A stretch of DNA of 52,066 bases from Candidatus Nealsonbacteria bacterium RIFOXYB1_FULL_40_15 (GCA_001821555.1 MHMM01000005.1:6956-59021), one strand, 5' to 3'. Positions 30,648-40,271 are shown, counted from the first letter of the stretch. The notes: a model not told the origin generated them from the letters alone. Numbers and translations are program-made.

Positions 30648-30790
30648 GCAAGATACTTTTAATTTTTATTGCAATAATTGCATCGCTTTCGAGCACAGCT
30701 CTGTTTTACGGGTATGCAAGGGAAAGCGCGCCTCCGAGAGCCGATTCAATTAATGAAGAATCAGAACAGCCGGTTGCGGACTTGTTCTGA
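30644..30790 (+). CDS. Small single-span membrane peptide (48 aa)
   Basis: Not in the ORF track. ATG 30644 overlaps the TGA of the fusion gene (ATGA), giving a 48-residue protein with one membrane segment (ILLIFIAIIASLSSTALFY) and an acidic, Pro-containing tail. It sits between the HMA-SafE-cupredoxin gene and copA, 9 bases before copA. It may be a small subunit or stabiliser of the copper exporter; no family recognised. Confidence 0.6.
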   Translation: MSKILLIFIAIIASLSSTALFYGYARESAPPRADSINEESEQPVADLF

Positions 30791-30799
30791 TTATAAAAT

Positions 30800-33136
30800 A
30801 TGGAAACAGTCAATTTAACAATTTCAGGAATGCATTGCGCTTCATGCGCCAGACTGATCGAAAAATCAATTAAAAAAATAAATGGAGTCAGCAAAATAAA
30901 TGTGAATTTTGCCGCAGAAAAAGCATTTATTGTTTTTGACGAGAAGATTGTCGGCAAAGATGTTTTTATCAGGGCAATTGCAAAAGCAGGATATAGCGCG
31001 GCCGAGGAAGACAAGGAAAAAGATTCTAAAAAAAAGGAAGCTGCCGTTTCCACCGTTTTTAGAAAGTTTATTTTCAGTTTTGCCATAAGCCTTCCTATGC
31101 TTTATTTCATGCTTTTTGATTTTTTTGATCAGCTTCCTGGCAAAAGCCAGCTTTTCCCTTATATAGGAATAATTTCCTTGCTTTTGACTTTGCCGATTCA
31201 ATTTGTAATCGGAGCTGGTTTTTACAAGGGGATGTGGTCTGGCATTAAGATGAAAACTTTTAATATGGATTCTTTGATCGCGATAGGAACTTCTACGGCT
31301 TTCATCTATAGTTTAGTTAACATGGCTGTTTATTTCTCCAAAACAGGATCTTTAATCGGAATCAACGGATCAAAAGTGCCAGATTTGTATTTTGAGACTG
31401 CCGCATTCCTTATAACCTTCGTTCTTCTCGGAAAATGGCTTGAAGCAAGAACTAAAAGCAGGGCTTCAGATGCTATTAAAAAGCTGATGGGGTTGCAACC
31501 AAAAACAGCGAGAGTGATACGGATGAATCAAGCCCAAGATATTCCTATAAGCGAAGTTGTCCAGGGCGATACGGTTTTGGCGCGTCCTGGCGAGAAAATT
31601 CCAACTGATGGAAAAATTACAAAGGGAAGTTCATTCGTGGACGAATCTATGATTACAGGCGAAAGCATGCCTGTTGGAAAAAATGTGGGGGATAATGTTA
31701 CAGGAGGGACAGTGAATAAAACGGGTAGCTTTGAATTTTCCGCATCAAGAGTCGGAGGGGAAACTGTTTTGTCCCAGATTATCAGACTGATAGAAGAGGC
31801 GCAGAATTCAAAAGCTCCCATTCAAAATTTTTCCGATAGGATTTCATCCTGGTTTGTCCCGATTGTTATCGGAATAGCATTGTTAACTTTTGCAATATGG
31901 TATTTCTTTCTTGGATCGGAACTAAGTTATTCTTTAATGGCCTTTACTGCAGTGATTGTGATCGCCTGTCCCTGTGCACTGGGTCTTGCCACGCCCACTT
32001 CATTGATGGCCGGGACAGGAAAGGGAGCCGAATACGGAATTCTGATAAAGGGAGGCGAGCCCTTAGAAGCTGCTTGTAAAATAAACACAATTGTTTTTGA
32101 CAAAACAGGGACCATCACTAAAGGTAAGCCCGAAGTGACAAATATATGCAAATTCGGATCAATAGAAAAGGGGGAAATAATGAAAATCTCTGCTAGTCTT
32201 GAAAAACAGTCTGAGCATCCGCTGGCAGAAGCAATATTTAGTTATGCAAAAGAAAAGTCCATTATTATTGAAGACGTGAATAATTTTAATGCGATTCCGG
32301 GAAGGGGCGTTTCTGGCGACATAAAAAGTAAAAAGTATTTCTTGGGAAACAGGGTGCTTGTTTCGGGATTCTTAAATTTGCCCATTGACAAATTTAGCAG
32401 AGAGATAGAAGATTTAGAAGAACAAGGAAAAACAGTTATGATTCTAGCGGACGCAAAAGATATTTTAGGAGCTGTCGCGGTTGCAGATACAATCAGGCCC
32501 AGCTCATTAAAAGCAATAAAAATGCTCAAAGAAATGGGTATGAACATATTTATGATAACCGGGGACAATAAAAGAACGGCAATGGCGATTGCCTCTGAAA
32601 CGGGCATTGAAAATGTTTTGGCCGAAGTGTTGCCCAAAGACAAAGCAGATGAAGTTAAAAAGCTTCAGCGGAAAGGATTTAAAGTAGCCATGGTGGGAGA
32701 CGGCGTAAACGATGCTCCGGCCTTAGCCCAGGCCGATCTGGGGATTGCTATGGGTTCTGGAACGGATGTTGCCATGGAAGCGGGCGGAATTGTTATAATG
32801 AAAAACGACATAAGCGACATTCCGACTGCCTTTGAACTGTCAAAAGAAACAGTGGGAAAAATAAAGCAGAACCTTTTCTTCGCTTTGTTCTATAATATTT
32901 CTGCCATACCGATAGCAGCAAGAGCATTTGCTTTTTGGGGGGTTGTATTAAAGCCCGAACTGGCAGGGCTAGCCATGGCCTTAAGCTCTGTTTCGGTAGT
33001 GGTTAACTCATTGTTTTTAAGGCTTTTCAGGCCGGGCAGAAAGAATTACGTATCCTTGATAGCTCCTGTTATAATGCTTATTATCTTCGCATTATTATTT
33101 ATTGAATTTGCAAGATTTAGTTCTAGAGCAATGTAA
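30800..33136 (+). CDS. copA: Cu(I)-exporting P1B-type ATPase CopA
   Basis: 778 residues. One N-terminal HMA domain with [11 protein letters not shown]. Eight membrane segments, the transport motif [13 protein letters not shown] (CPC), actuator TGES, phosphorylation site [20 protein letters not shown] and hinge [15 protein letters not shown]. The last membrane segments carry FYNISAIP and [12 protein letters not shown], matching the Cu(I) subtype (YN...P, MxxSS). Pumps Cu(I) out of the cytoplasm. Last structural gene of the operon headed by the CsoR operator. Confidence 0.96.
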   Translation: METVNLTISGMHCASCARLIEKSIKKINGVSKINVNFAAEKAFIVFDEKIVGKDVFIRAIAKAGYSAAEEDKEKDSKKKEAAVSTVFRKFIFSFAISLPMLYFMLFDFFDQLPGKSQLFPYIGIISLLLTLPIQFVIGAGFYKGMWSGIKMKTFNMDSLIAIGTSTAFIYSLVNMAVYFSKTGSLIGINGSKVPDLYFETAAFLITFVLLGKWLEARTKSRASDAIKKLMGLQPKTARVIRMNQAQDIPISEVVQGDTVLARPGEKIPTDGKITKGSSFVDESMITGESMPVGKNVGDNVTGGTVNKTGSFEFSASRVGGETVLSQIIRLIEEAQNSKAPIQNFSDRISSWFVPIVIGIALLTFAIWYFFLGSELSYSLMAFTAVIVIACPCALGLATPTSLMAGTGKGAEYGILIKGGEPLEAACKINTIVFDKTGTITKGKPEVTNICKFGSIEKGEIMKISASLEKQSEHPLAEAIFSYAKEKSIIIEDVNNFNAIPGRGVSGDIKSKKYFLGNRVLVSGFLNLPIDKFSREIEDLEEQGKTVMILADAKDILGAVAVADTIRPSSLKAIKMLKEMGMNIFMITGDNKRTAMAIASETGIENVLAEVLPKDKADEVKKLQRKGFKVAMVGDGVNDAPALAQADLGIAMGSGTDVAMEAGGIVIMKNDISDIPTAFELSKETVGKIKQNLFFALFYNISAIPIAARAFAFWGVVLKPELAGLAMALSSVSVVVNSLFLRLFRPGRKNYVSLIAPVIMLIIFALLFIEFARFSSRAM

Positions 33137-33143
33137 AACTAAA

Positions 33144-33797
33144 ATGATACTGCCCTCAATTACAACAACTGAAGGATCTGATTGGAAAAAGAAGATAAAA
33201 GAAGCAGAGGAGCTGGATGAAGTCTGCTTTTTTTTGACCTGCCTAGAACGCAAAGAGCGGGAAGAGTTTTACTTTTTGGCAAGAAAAATAAAAAGAGCGC
33301 CCTTTGTCCACCTAAGAAGCGATATGGGCGCTGACGAGATAGAGCTTCTTAAAAATAACTTTGGATCAAAAATATTCAACATACATACTCTTAGAGAACA
33401 TCCCCTGGAAAAAGACCTTTCCGAATTTAAAAAAAGCATTTTCATAGAAAATATTTATTTCCCTTTGGACGAAAAGGAGCTGAAGGAGTTCGGGGGGATA
33501 TGCCTTGATTTTGCCCATCTTGAGAATGACAGGATTCTTGAAAAAGAAAAATATCAGCGCAATCTTTCTGTCATTAAAAATTTTCCAATAGGATGCTGCC
33601 ATATAAGCTGCGTGAAGAAAAAGCCCAGGCTTGACCATAGAAATTTCCTAAGATATGACAGCCATCAAATGGGAGAATTGAAAGAGCTTGATTATCTTAG
33701 GGGGTATAAAGATTATTTTTCTGGAATCTTAGCCATAGAACTTGAAAATAGCATTGAAGACCAGCTAAAAGCGATAGAATATATAAGATCTTTTTAG
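33144..33797 (+). CDS. Uncharacterised TIM-barrel-like protein
   Basis: 217 residues from ATG 33144; the ORF-track start at 33102 lies within copA. The pattern of strand-helix repeats with FVHLRSDMG, GICLDFAHLENDRI and GCCHISCVK resembles xylose isomerase/AP-endonuclease IV-like barrels, with possible His/Glu/Asp metal ligands. No specific family identified. 7 bases after copA, so possibly read through from the copper operon, but nothing shows a metal role. Confidence 0.65.
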   Translation: MILPSITTTEGSDWKKKIKEAEELDEVCFFLTCLERKEREEFYFLARKIKRAPFVHLRSDMGADEIELLKNNFGSKIFNIHTLREHPLEKDLSEFKKSIFIENIYFPLDEKELKEFGGICLDFAHLENDRILEKEKYQRNLSVIKNFPIGCCHISCVKKKPRLDHRNFLRYDSHQMGELKELDYLRGYKDYFSGILAIELENSIEDQLKAIEYIRSF

Positions 33798-33841
33798 AAT
33801 TATTAATCATAAGTTAATACGATTCTATGTATTTTTAGGAT

Positions 33842-34153
33842 ATGATTTTGAATTCACTGGACTATTTTTCAAAAAATAGGGAAAAGATGAAAAAACTTGT
33901 CTTAATCGGAGGAATATTTAACGCCCTGTATGCTGAACAAATTGAGTTTTTTGAGAAAGCAAAAAAACTGGGGGATACCCTGGCGGTGCATGTAGCCGGA
34001 GAAAAGAAGGGAATCTTAAGGTCCAGAAAAAGAGCGGAGCTTGTTTCGGCCATAAAGCACGTGGATATTGTTTTCATTTCTAATAAGGATATAGGAAGCA
34101 AAAGTATTATGGAAAAAATAAAGCCGGATCTTTTTTATATGTTTCCTCATTGA
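33842..34153 (+). CDS. Degenerate cytidylyltransferase-like paralogue
   Basis: 103 residues, aligned along its length with the next gene (shared NR.KMK.LVL.GGIF, FF.KAK.LGDTLAVH and a KRA..VSAIK.VD.VFI pattern). Where the nucleotidyltransferase signature HxGH should be (HIGHINYF in the partner) it has YAEQIEFF, so the catalytic motif is lost. It may be an inactive partner subunit or a decaying copy. Three bases separate it from the intact-looking copy. Confidence 0.7.
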   Translation: MILNSLDYFSKNREKMKKLVLIGGIFNALYAEQIEFFEKAKKLGDTLAVHVAGEKKGILRSRKRAELVSAIKHVDIVFISNKDIGSKSIMEKIKPDLFYMFPH

Positions 34154-34156
34154 TTT

Positions 34157-34507
34157 ATGGCAAGCATAAAGTATTTGGCTGACAATAGGCATAAGATGAA
34201 AAGACTTGTTTTGGCAGGCGGTATTTTTGATGTTATCCATATAGGCCATATTAATTATTTCAAAAAAGCCAAATCTCTCGGGGACACCTTGGCAGTCCAT
34301 ATAACCGAAGGAAAAAGCTTTTTTAACGCCAAAAAAAGAGCGGCAGCTATTTCGGCGATTAAGTTTGTGGACTTTGTTTTTATTGCTCCCGGCGATTTCT
34401 GCGATAAAAATATTCTAAAAAAACTAAAGCCGGATATCTTAATGCTTAATGACGGTCCCGATAAATTTGATTGCAAGGGAACGGTCGTATTCAGGAAGTA
34501 TTTTTGA
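34157..34507 (+). CDS. Cytidylyltransferase-like nucleotidyltransferase
   Basis: 116 residues of the glycerol-3-phosphate cytidylyltransferase/RfaE-C fold: LVLAGGIFDVIHIGHINYFKK contains the CTP-binding HxGH. ISAIKFVDFVFIAPGDF and LKPDILMLNDG follow as in the family. The usual C-terminal ISTT motif is not seen; the protein ends early with VVFRKYF. It probably activates a small phosphorylated or alcohol substrate. Forms a tandem pair with 33842-34153. Confidence 0.78.
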   Translation: MASIKYLADNRHKMKRLVLAGGIFDVIHIGHINYFKKAKSLGDTLAVHITEGKSFFNAKKRAAAISAIKFVDFVFIAPGDFCDKNILKKLKPDILMLNDGPDKFDCKGTVVFRKYF

Positions 34508-34522
34508 AAAGTTCTGCATTTC

Positions 34523-34531
34523 TGCTATAAA
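34523..34531 (+). promoter_or_regulatory. Extended -10 for the RluA-type gene
   Basis: TGCTATAAA ends 7 bases before ATG 34539, giving a leaderless start inside the gap after the cytidylyltransferase gene. It supports 34539 rather than the ORF-track start 34449. Confidence 0.55.
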
Positions 34532-34538
34532 TACAGTA

Positions 34539-35201
34539 ATGGATGCGCTTTATGAAGATAACCACATTATTGCTGTTTTTAAGCCCGCAGGAGTTTTAGT
34601 CCAAGAAGATTCTTCCGGAGACGAAAGCTTGCAGAAGCAAGTTAAGGGTTTTTTAAAACAAAAATACGGAAAGAAAGGCAATGTTTTTCTTGGTGTCTTG
34701 CACAGAATAGATAGGCCTGTTTCTGGAATTGTGCTTTTTGCAAAAACCACCAAAGGGGCATCAAGGATTTCAGCCCAATTCAGGGCCGGAGAAATCCAAA
34801 AGACTTATCTTGTCTTGGTTTCGGGTTTGCCCAAAGATTCTGAAGGATGCCTGAAGAATTTACTTGAAAAAAGAGGCGGAAAAGCCATTATTTCGGTTAA
34901 GGGAAAAGAATCAATACTTTGCTATAAGGTTTTGAAATCCAACGGGGAATATTCGCTTCTTGAGTTAACTCCTAAAACAGGAAGGTTTCACCAGATAAGG
35001 GCCCAGCTTTCTAATATGGGAAACCCCATTCTGGACGATTTAAAATATGGAGGGAAGCTGTTTTTTAAGAACAGGAGCATTGCCCTTGTGGCTTCGGGGA
35101 TTTCTTTTAAAAAAGCGGTTGGGGGAGAAAAAGTAGAGCTTTCTATAAACATGCCCAGCGAATGGGAGCGTGTTTTTAAAAATAATGTACAGAAAAGATA
35201 G
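34539..35201 (+). CDS. RluA-family pseudouridine synthase
   Basis: 220 residues from ATG 34539. Catalytic motif GVLHRIDRPVSGIVLFAK (HRxDxxxSG with the nucleophile Asp). Also IIAVFKPAGVLVQ at the start, KTYLVLVSG and LELTPKTGRFHQIRAQLSNMG. No S4 domain, so RluA/RluE-like short form. Isomerises uridine in rRNA or tRNA; the site cannot be told. Its 3' end overlaps the RlmE-like gene by 17 bases. Confidence 0.9.
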   Translation: MDALYEDNHIIAVFKPAGVLVQEDSSGDESLQKQVKGFLKQKYGKKGNVFLGVLHRIDRPVSGIVLFAKTTKGASRISAQFRAGEIQKTYLVLVSGLPKDSEGCLKNLLEKRGGKAIISVKGKESILCYKVLKSNGEYSLLELTPKTGRFHQIRAQLSNMGNPILDDLKYGGKLFFKNRSIALVASGISFKKAVGGEKVELSINMPSEWERVFKNNVQKR

Positions 35202-35817
35202 GAAAGAAGAATATTATACTAAAAAGGCGAAAAAGGAAGGCTATCCTGCCAGGTCTGTTTATAAACTGAAAGAAATAGACGAAACATTCGGGGTTATAAA
35301 AGAAGGAGATCTGGTGCTGGATTTGGGGTCTGCTCCCGGCTCCTGGCTTTCTTACATTTCTAAAAAAGCAGGCAAGGTTTATGGGATAGACGAGAACGAA
35401 ACGGAGATTGGGGGAGACAATATTGTTTTTATCAGAAAGGATATAAATGACGAGAGCGTATTGGATATGATTAGGGGCCTGAAATTTGATTCTGTTGTCG
35501 CTGATCTTTCTCCTAAGACAACGGGAATCAGGTTTTTGGACTCCGGACTCTCTCTGGAGCTTTCAGAGAGGGCTTTTTTTATTGCAAAAAAGGTTTTGAA
35601 AGAAGGGGGAGACTTTGTCTGCAAGATTTTTGAGAGCCAGGAATCCTCTGATTTTATAAAATCAATTGGACCTTCATTTAAGATGATAAAAAGATTCAGG
35701 CCGAAAGCGGTTTTGAGGAAAAGCAAAGAATTCTATATTGTAGCCAAAGGATTCAAAAAAAGTAAGCTTACTTTAGGAGACTGCTCAGAAAGCAGTTTTT
35801 GTGTTAAAGTAAAATAA
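35185..35817 (+). CDS. rlmE: 23S rRNA 2'-O-methyltransferase RlmE (FtsJ)
   Basis: 210 residues from ATG 35185; the alternative 35170 start adds 5 residues. RrmJ/FtsJ fold with Lys in ARSVYKLKEID, SAM motif LVLDLGSAPGSWLSY, Asp in SVVADLSPKTTG, Lys in GGDFVCKIFES and Glu in KSKEFYIVAKG, completing the K-D-K-E set. Modifies a uridine in the A loop of 23S rRNA. The last 20 codons run through a hairpin and an extended -10 that serve the next gene. Confidence 0.9.
   Translation: MYRKDRKEEYYTKKAKKEGYPARSVYKLKEIDETFGVIKEGDLVLDLGSAPGSWLSYISKKAGKVYGIDENETEIGGDNIVFIRKDINDESVLDMIRGLKFDSVVADLSPKTTGIRFLDSGLSLELSERAFFIAKKVLKEGGDFVCKIFESQESSDFIKSIGPSFKMIKRFRPKAVLRKSKEFYIVAKGFKKSKLTLGDCSESSFCVKVK
35780..35810 (+). 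promoter_or_regulatory. Hairpin plus extended -10 inside the rlmE 3' end
   Basis: ACTGCT-cagaa-AGCAGT followed by TTTTG and TGTTAAAGT (35802-35810). ATG 35819 is 8 bases later. Same design as the four accessory modules, but with a different stem sequence and inside a coding region. Confidence 0.55.
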
Positions 35818-35818
35818 T

Positions 35819-36253
35819 ATGAAAATAGAATTCAACAAAGTTACGTGGTATTCTAAGCTAGCGGCAGCAGTTATCTTTTTATGCGTCTTTGCCATTGCTT
35901 TTTATTTGGGAAAGGGATTTGGAGAATTGGATCGCCACACGCCTCAAATAGAAGAAAAACCGACAGTCTCTTTGAATGAAATTATGCGAAAAATAGACCA
36001 ATGCTTGCCGTTAAGCGATATAAAAAGCCATGAAACTTGCCAGCAGTTAATGGCAGAAGCGTGGCCTTTTGTATCGGAGGCAATTAATGATTGCAAGGTG
36101 GAAAGAGTTTTTCAGGCGCACAGTCTGATAGTTTCGGCTGACTTGAAAGACGGCCGGAGAATAACGGCCTTTGAGCCTAAAATAGACGATATCCTGAATT
36201 TGGCCGAATCAGCCGAAAGCCGTTGCGGACACATACCCGTTGCAACCGAATAA
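35819..36253 (+). CDS. Single-span membrane protein (144 aa), unknown
   Basis: One membrane segment (KLAAAVIFLCVFAIAFYLG) near the N-terminus and an external domain with four cysteines (DQCLPL, HETCQQL, NDCKVE, SRCGHI) that could make two disulfides. No recognised family. Leaderless start from the module above; stop 6 bases before the methyltransferase gene. Confidence 0.65.
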   Translation: MKIEFNKVTWYSKLAAAVIFLCVFAIAFYLGKGFGELDRHTPQIEEKPTVSLNEIMRKIDQCLPLSDIKSHETCQQLMAEAWPFVSEAINDCKVERVFQAHSLIVSADLKDGRRITAFEPKIDDILNLAESAESRCGHIPVATE

Positions 36254-36259
36254 AAATAT

Positions 36260-37021
36260 ATGGAAAAAGACCTAAAAAAACTTGTGATTGAAGAGTTTTC
36301 AGGGGTAAATGCCCAACTGCAATATGTTAAAAAAGCAGAGGAAGGTCTTTGGATTTCAGAACAGCATTTTATTAAAAAATACTTTATTCAAAAGGGAGCT
36401 AGGGTTTTGGATATTGGATGCGGAACTGGCAGAACAACTATTCCTTTGCATAAAATGGGTTTTAATGTAATAGGAATTGATCTAGTTTCAGCCATGATTG
36501 AAAACGCAAAGAAGATTGCCCACAGCAAGAATTTAAATATGGATTACAGAATTGGCGATGCTACAAATCTTAACTTTCAAGACAACAGTTTTGATTATGC
36601 TCTTTTTTCAAATCAAGGATGGACGCAAATACCTGGAAGCAAAAACAGGCTTTGTGTTCTGAACGAAGCATGGAGAGTTTTAAAAGACGGGGGAATATTT
36701 ATATTCACCGCTCACCCCCGAGTTTGGGTAGGAAAATATTGTTTCTTCTGGCTCTGGCAGTGGGTCCGCTTCTATATCTTAAAGCCACTGGGCTTTAATA
36801 TTGCTGAACTTGATTTCGGAGACAGGTTTTTTAGCAGAGAGTCTAGTGATACCCAGAAAACATATAAGACAAAGCAATATATTCATATTTCTTCGGTGAG
36901 AGAGACCAAGCGTGAAATTGAAAAAACAAAATTCAAAATTCTTGAAATAAACGGATTATTTCAAATATCTAAAGAAGATGTTAGAAAACATCCCTCTGTT
37001 TTCTATATCTGTCAAAAATAA
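36260..37021 (+). CDS. Class I SAM-dependent methyltransferase
   Basis: 253 residues. SAM-binding motif [19 protein letters not shown], then [43 protein letters not shown] and [19 protein letters not shown]: the methyltransferase type 11/25 pattern. A hydrophobic, Trp-rich stretch ([18 protein letters not shown]) after the core may contact membrane or a lipid-like substrate. The substrate is unknown. Confidence 0.85.
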   Translation: MEKDLKKLVIEEFSGVNAQLQYVKKAEEGLWISEQHFIKKYFIQKGARVLDIGCGTGRTTIPLHKMGFNVIGIDLVSAMIENAKKIAHSKNLNMDYRIGDATNLNFQDNSFDYALFSNQGWTQIPGSKNRLCVLNEAWRVLKDGGIFIFTAHPRVWVGKYCFFWLWQWVRFYILKPLGFNIAELDFGDRFFSRESSDTQKTYKTKQYIHISSVRETKREIEKTKFKILEINGLFQISKEDVRKHPSVFYICQK

Positions 37022-37025
37022 TTAT

Positions 37026-37412
37026 ATGTGGTATTTCGCAACGCCCCATACTAATGTTGAAGTAAAAATAAACGAGCTGGATCACAACAAATTGGACAGA
37101 AATGAGCAGTTAGCAAAGCTTTTAGAAGAAGCTGGTCTTGAAATATTCCTGCCCTACAGGGATGCGGATCAATCCTTATCGGGCAAAGATCTGTTAGAAA
37201 AAGAATTGGAGGTTATAAGAAGGAGTGAGGGAATCATAGTCGCTTTGTCAAATACTAGAGGAGTTTATCTCGAAGCAGGTTATGCCAAAGCTTTGGATAA
37301 AAGAATGATCGGACTGATTGTGGAGGAAACAAGAGAATTGAGCGATTGGGGCAAGGCTTTTTTTGAATATATTGCTAAAGATCCGCAGGACTTGATAAAT
37401 TATCTAGCTTAA
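37026..37412 (+). CDS. Nucleoside 2-deoxyribosyltransferase-like protein
   Basis: 128 residues from ATG 37026 (the ORF-track start is inside the previous gene). YFATPHTNVE at the start, GIIVALSNTRGVYLEAGYAKAL with the conserved Glu before AGYA, and FEYIAKDPQDL fit the nucleoside deoxyribosyltransferase/DUF4406 superfamily. Might salvage nucleosides or hydrolyse nucleotides. 4 bases after the methyltransferase, 12 before the helicase. Confidence 0.75.
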   Translation: MWYFATPHTNVEVKINELDHNKLDRNEQLAKLLEEAGLEIFLPYRDADQSLSGKDLLEKELEVIRRSEGIIVALSNTRGVYLEAGYAKALDKRMIGLIVEETRELSDWGKAFFEYIAKDPQDLINYLA

Positions 37413-37424
37413 AATAACTGTGCT

Positions 37425-40271
37425 ATGTTCAAAGAGCTATACGGGCAGTTGAATAGGGAGCAGAAAGAGGCGGTGGACGCGATTGAGGGGCCTGTGATGG
37501 TTATTGCAGGCCCGGGGACGGGCAAAACCCATCTCTTGACCATGAGAATCGCCAATATCCTGGATAAAACAGACGCTTTGCCAGAGTCTGTTTTGGCTTT
37601 GACCTTTACAGAGTCCGGAGTCTCGGCCATGAGAAAAAAGCTTTCTTCTATAATTGGCTCTTTGGCATACAGGGTTGAAATATATACGTTTCACGGCTTT
37701 TGCAACAAGATTATAAAAGACTATCCCGATGAGTTTTTGGATATAACGGGCTCTGACAATATTTCAGACGTGGAGCAAATCAAATTACTGAAACAGATCC
37801 TAGAAAACACAAACCTCAAGCACTTAAAGACTTTTTCAGATCCCTGCTTTTTTCTTTGGGCTGTTGTTTCTGCAATATCCGAATTAAAGCGCCAGGGATT
37901 TGACTACATTGCTTTCAAAAAACTTGCAGAAAAAAAGGAGGCAGAGTTTCTTAAAATAAAAGATCTTTATTACGAATCAGGAAAATACAAAGAGCAGATG
38001 AAAGGCAGGTATCTAAAGGATCAGAAATACATAAACAGGAATAAAGATTTGGCTGTGATATATGAAAAATACCAGCAAGAACTGAAAAAGAAAAAGCTTT
38101 ATGACTATGGAGATATGGTGATGAGAACAGCCGAAGTTTTGCAGAAAAACAAAGAATTGCTTTTGATTCTGCAGGAGCAATACCAATATATTCTGGTGGA
38201 CGAGCATCAGGACACCAATTCAGCCCAGAATAGGATATTAGAGCTTTTGGCCAGTTATTTTGAAAGCCCCAATCTCTTTATTGTGGGAGATGAAAAACAG
38301 GCCATATTCCGCTTTCAGGGGGCTTCTAAGGAAAATTTCAATTACTTTAAAAAACTCTACAAAGGCGTAAAAGTCATTAGTTTGAGATCAAACTACAGGT
38401 CTCCCCAGATAATTTTGGATGCTGCCTTCAGCGTTGATTCTTTAGGAGGAAAACTAAAATCAGAATCAAAGAGGCCGGAGGATCCCATTTCTTTGATGGT
38501 TTTTGATTCTACGGAAGAAGAGCTTTTTAATCTGGCCGAAGATATATTGAAACACAAAGATGAGAAAGTTGCTGTTCTTTTCCGCGAGAACAAAGAAGCT
38601 CTCTCTATTGCCAGAGTATTAGAAAAGAAAGGCGTATCCTTCTCAATAGAATCCGATCAAGACGCGCTAGAAGACGAGGACATCAAAAAACTTCTTATTA
38701 TCCTAAAGGCAATTCAAAACTTTGGATCGGACAAGGATTTTATATTCTTCCTGCACTTAAGCTTTTTGAATATTCCGGCAATTGATATTTATGAAATCTC
38801 CAGATCTCCATATAAATCAGCAAAAGAAGGAAGATGCTCTGATGCTGTCAAAAAAGCATACAACGATCTTGCCGAATGGAAGAAAAGCTCAATGAATGAG
38901 AATGCGCCAACAATATTTGAAGATATTGTCAGAGATTCCGGCTTCTTGGGATATTTGCTTTCAAAGCCCGGCTCTGCAGAAAAGATAAAAAAGCTCCACG
39001 CTCTTTTTGCCTCTCTAAAAAATGAACTGGCGAGAAATAAAAACTATACTTTGGATGACTACTTTTACCACATTGATGTTTTAAGGGAGCAGAATATCTT
39101 TCTTAAATCAAACCACATACCTTCCCAGGATAAGGTTAGATTAATGACTATACATAAATCAAAAGGGCTGGAATTTGATATTGTTTATTTAATTAACGCC
39201 ATTTCAAAGCAGAACATCAGGAGAAGCTATATTAAGTTGCCAGAAGAAGTCTTGGGGGCAGAAGAAGACGAAGAAAAGAATTTGTTTTATGTTGCCCTTA
39301 CCCGAGCCAGAAAAAAGCTGATTATTTCTTACTCCAATCAAAATACCGAAGGCAAAGCCCAGTATCCTGCAAGCTTTTTGGAGTTAATTCCGGAAAAATA
39401 TATAAAAAGAGAATCTAATTTAAATAAATTTGAGCTTAAAGAAGAATTTGCCCCTCCTCCTATCTTAAAAGACGCAAAAGAAAAGAGCATCTTAAATGAG
39501 CTGTTTTTAAAATATGGGCTTTCTGCAACCGCTCTAAACAATTATTTGGAATGCCCGTGGAAGTATTTTTACAGAAGTCTAATAAGAATTCCTGAATCTC
39601 CTAACAAGCATCTGATGTTTGGAACTGCTACGCACAGCGCCTTAAAGAGTTTTTTTGATAAATATTCAGCGGGTGAAAATCCTGGCGCAAAAAATTTGAT
39701 AATGTTTTTTGAGAAATCACTTAATAGCCAGCCATTGCAGAAAAATGAGTATGATGAGATTCTTGAAAAAGGAACAAATGCTTTAGCAGGGTATCATAAA
39801 GAGCATTCTTTAGGGTGGAAAAGGAATATTTTATCTGAATACGGAGTCAGGGGAGTGGAGCTGGCCAAAAATATAATTATTGCAGGAAAGATAGATAAAA
39901 TAGAAATAAATGATTCGGCCAACAATGTTAACGTCGTAGATTATAAAACGGGAAAGCCGAAGACTAAAAACTGCATTGAGGGCAAAACCAAAGATAGCGA
40001 CGGAAACTACAAAAGACAGCTTATTTTTTACAAGCTTCTTTTGGATGGGCACGGCAGGTATAATGTAAAGACAGGAGAAATAGATTTCATAGAGCCCGAT
40101 CAAAAAGGAAGGTATCATAAGGAAGCTTTTGATATAAAAAAAGAAGATGCAGATATTCTAAAGGAAGAAATAATTCAGATTTCTCAAGAAATAATAAATC
40201 TTGATTTTTGGGACAAAAGATGCGATGACCCTGATTGCCAATATTGCAAAATGAGGGCGTTAGCCCGTTGA
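37425..40271 (+). CDS. UvrD/Rep-type helicase fused to PD-(D/E)XK nuclease
   Basis: 948 residues. Superfamily 1A helicase motifs: Q-motif LNREQKEAVDA, I AGPGTGKTHL, Ia LTFTESGVSAM, II ILVDEHQDTN (DEHQ rather than DExQ with E/F), III VGDEKQAIFRFQGA, IV LRSNYRSP, V MTIHKSKGLEFDIVYL and VI FYVALTRARKKL. The C-terminal nuclease has LECPWKYFYR, KIDKIEIN, VVDYKTGKPK and KRQLIFYKLLL, plus the final DDPDCQYC. With the earlier Cys this gives the C-x(n)-C-x2-C type iron-sulfur cluster seen in AddB-like nucleases. Probable DNA end-processing/repair enzyme. Confidence 0.92.
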   Translation: MFKELYGQLNREQKEAVDAIEGPVMVIAGPGTGKTHLLTMRIANILDKTDALPESVLALTFTESGVSAMRKKLSSIIGSLAYRVEIYTFHGFCNKIIKDYPDEFLDITGSDNISDVEQIKLLKQILENTNLKHLKTFSDPCFFLWAVVSAISELKRQGFDYIAFKKLAEKKEAEFLKIKDLYYESGKYKEQMKGRYLKDQKYINRNKDLAVIYEKYQQELKKKKLYDYGDMVMRTAEVLQKNKELLLILQEQYQYILVDEHQDTNSAQNRILELLASYFESPNLFIVGDEKQAIFRFQGASKENFNYFKKLYKGVKVISLRSNYRSPQIILDAAFSVDSLGGKLKSESKRPEDPISLMVFDSTEEELFNLAEDILKHKDEKVAVLFRENKEALSIARVLEKKGVSFSIESDQDALEDEDIKKLLIILKAIQNFGSDKDFIFFLHLSFLNIPAIDIYEISRSPYKSAKEGRCSDAVKKAYNDLAEWKKSSMNENAPTIFEDIVRDSGFLGYLLSKPGSAEKIKKLHALFASLKNELARNKNYTLDDYFYHIDVLREQNIFLKSNHIPSQDKVRLMTIHKSKGLEFDIVYLINAISKQNIRRSYIKLPEEVLGAEEDEEKNLFYVALTRARKKLIISYSNQNTEGKAQYPASFLELIPEKYIKRESNLNKFELKEEFAPPPILKDAKEKSILNELFLKYGLSATALNNYLECPWKYFYRSLIRIPESPNKHLMFGTATHSALKSFFDKYSAGENPGAKNLIMFFEKSLNSQPLQKNEYDEILEKGTNALAGYHKEHSLGWKRNILSEYGVRGVELAKNIIIAGKIDKIEINDSANNVNVVDYKTGKPKTKNCIEGKTKDSDGNYKRQLIFYKLLLDGHGRYNVKTGEIDFIEPDQKGRYHKEAFDIKKEDADILKEEIIQISQEIINLDFWDKRCDDPDCQYCKMRALAR

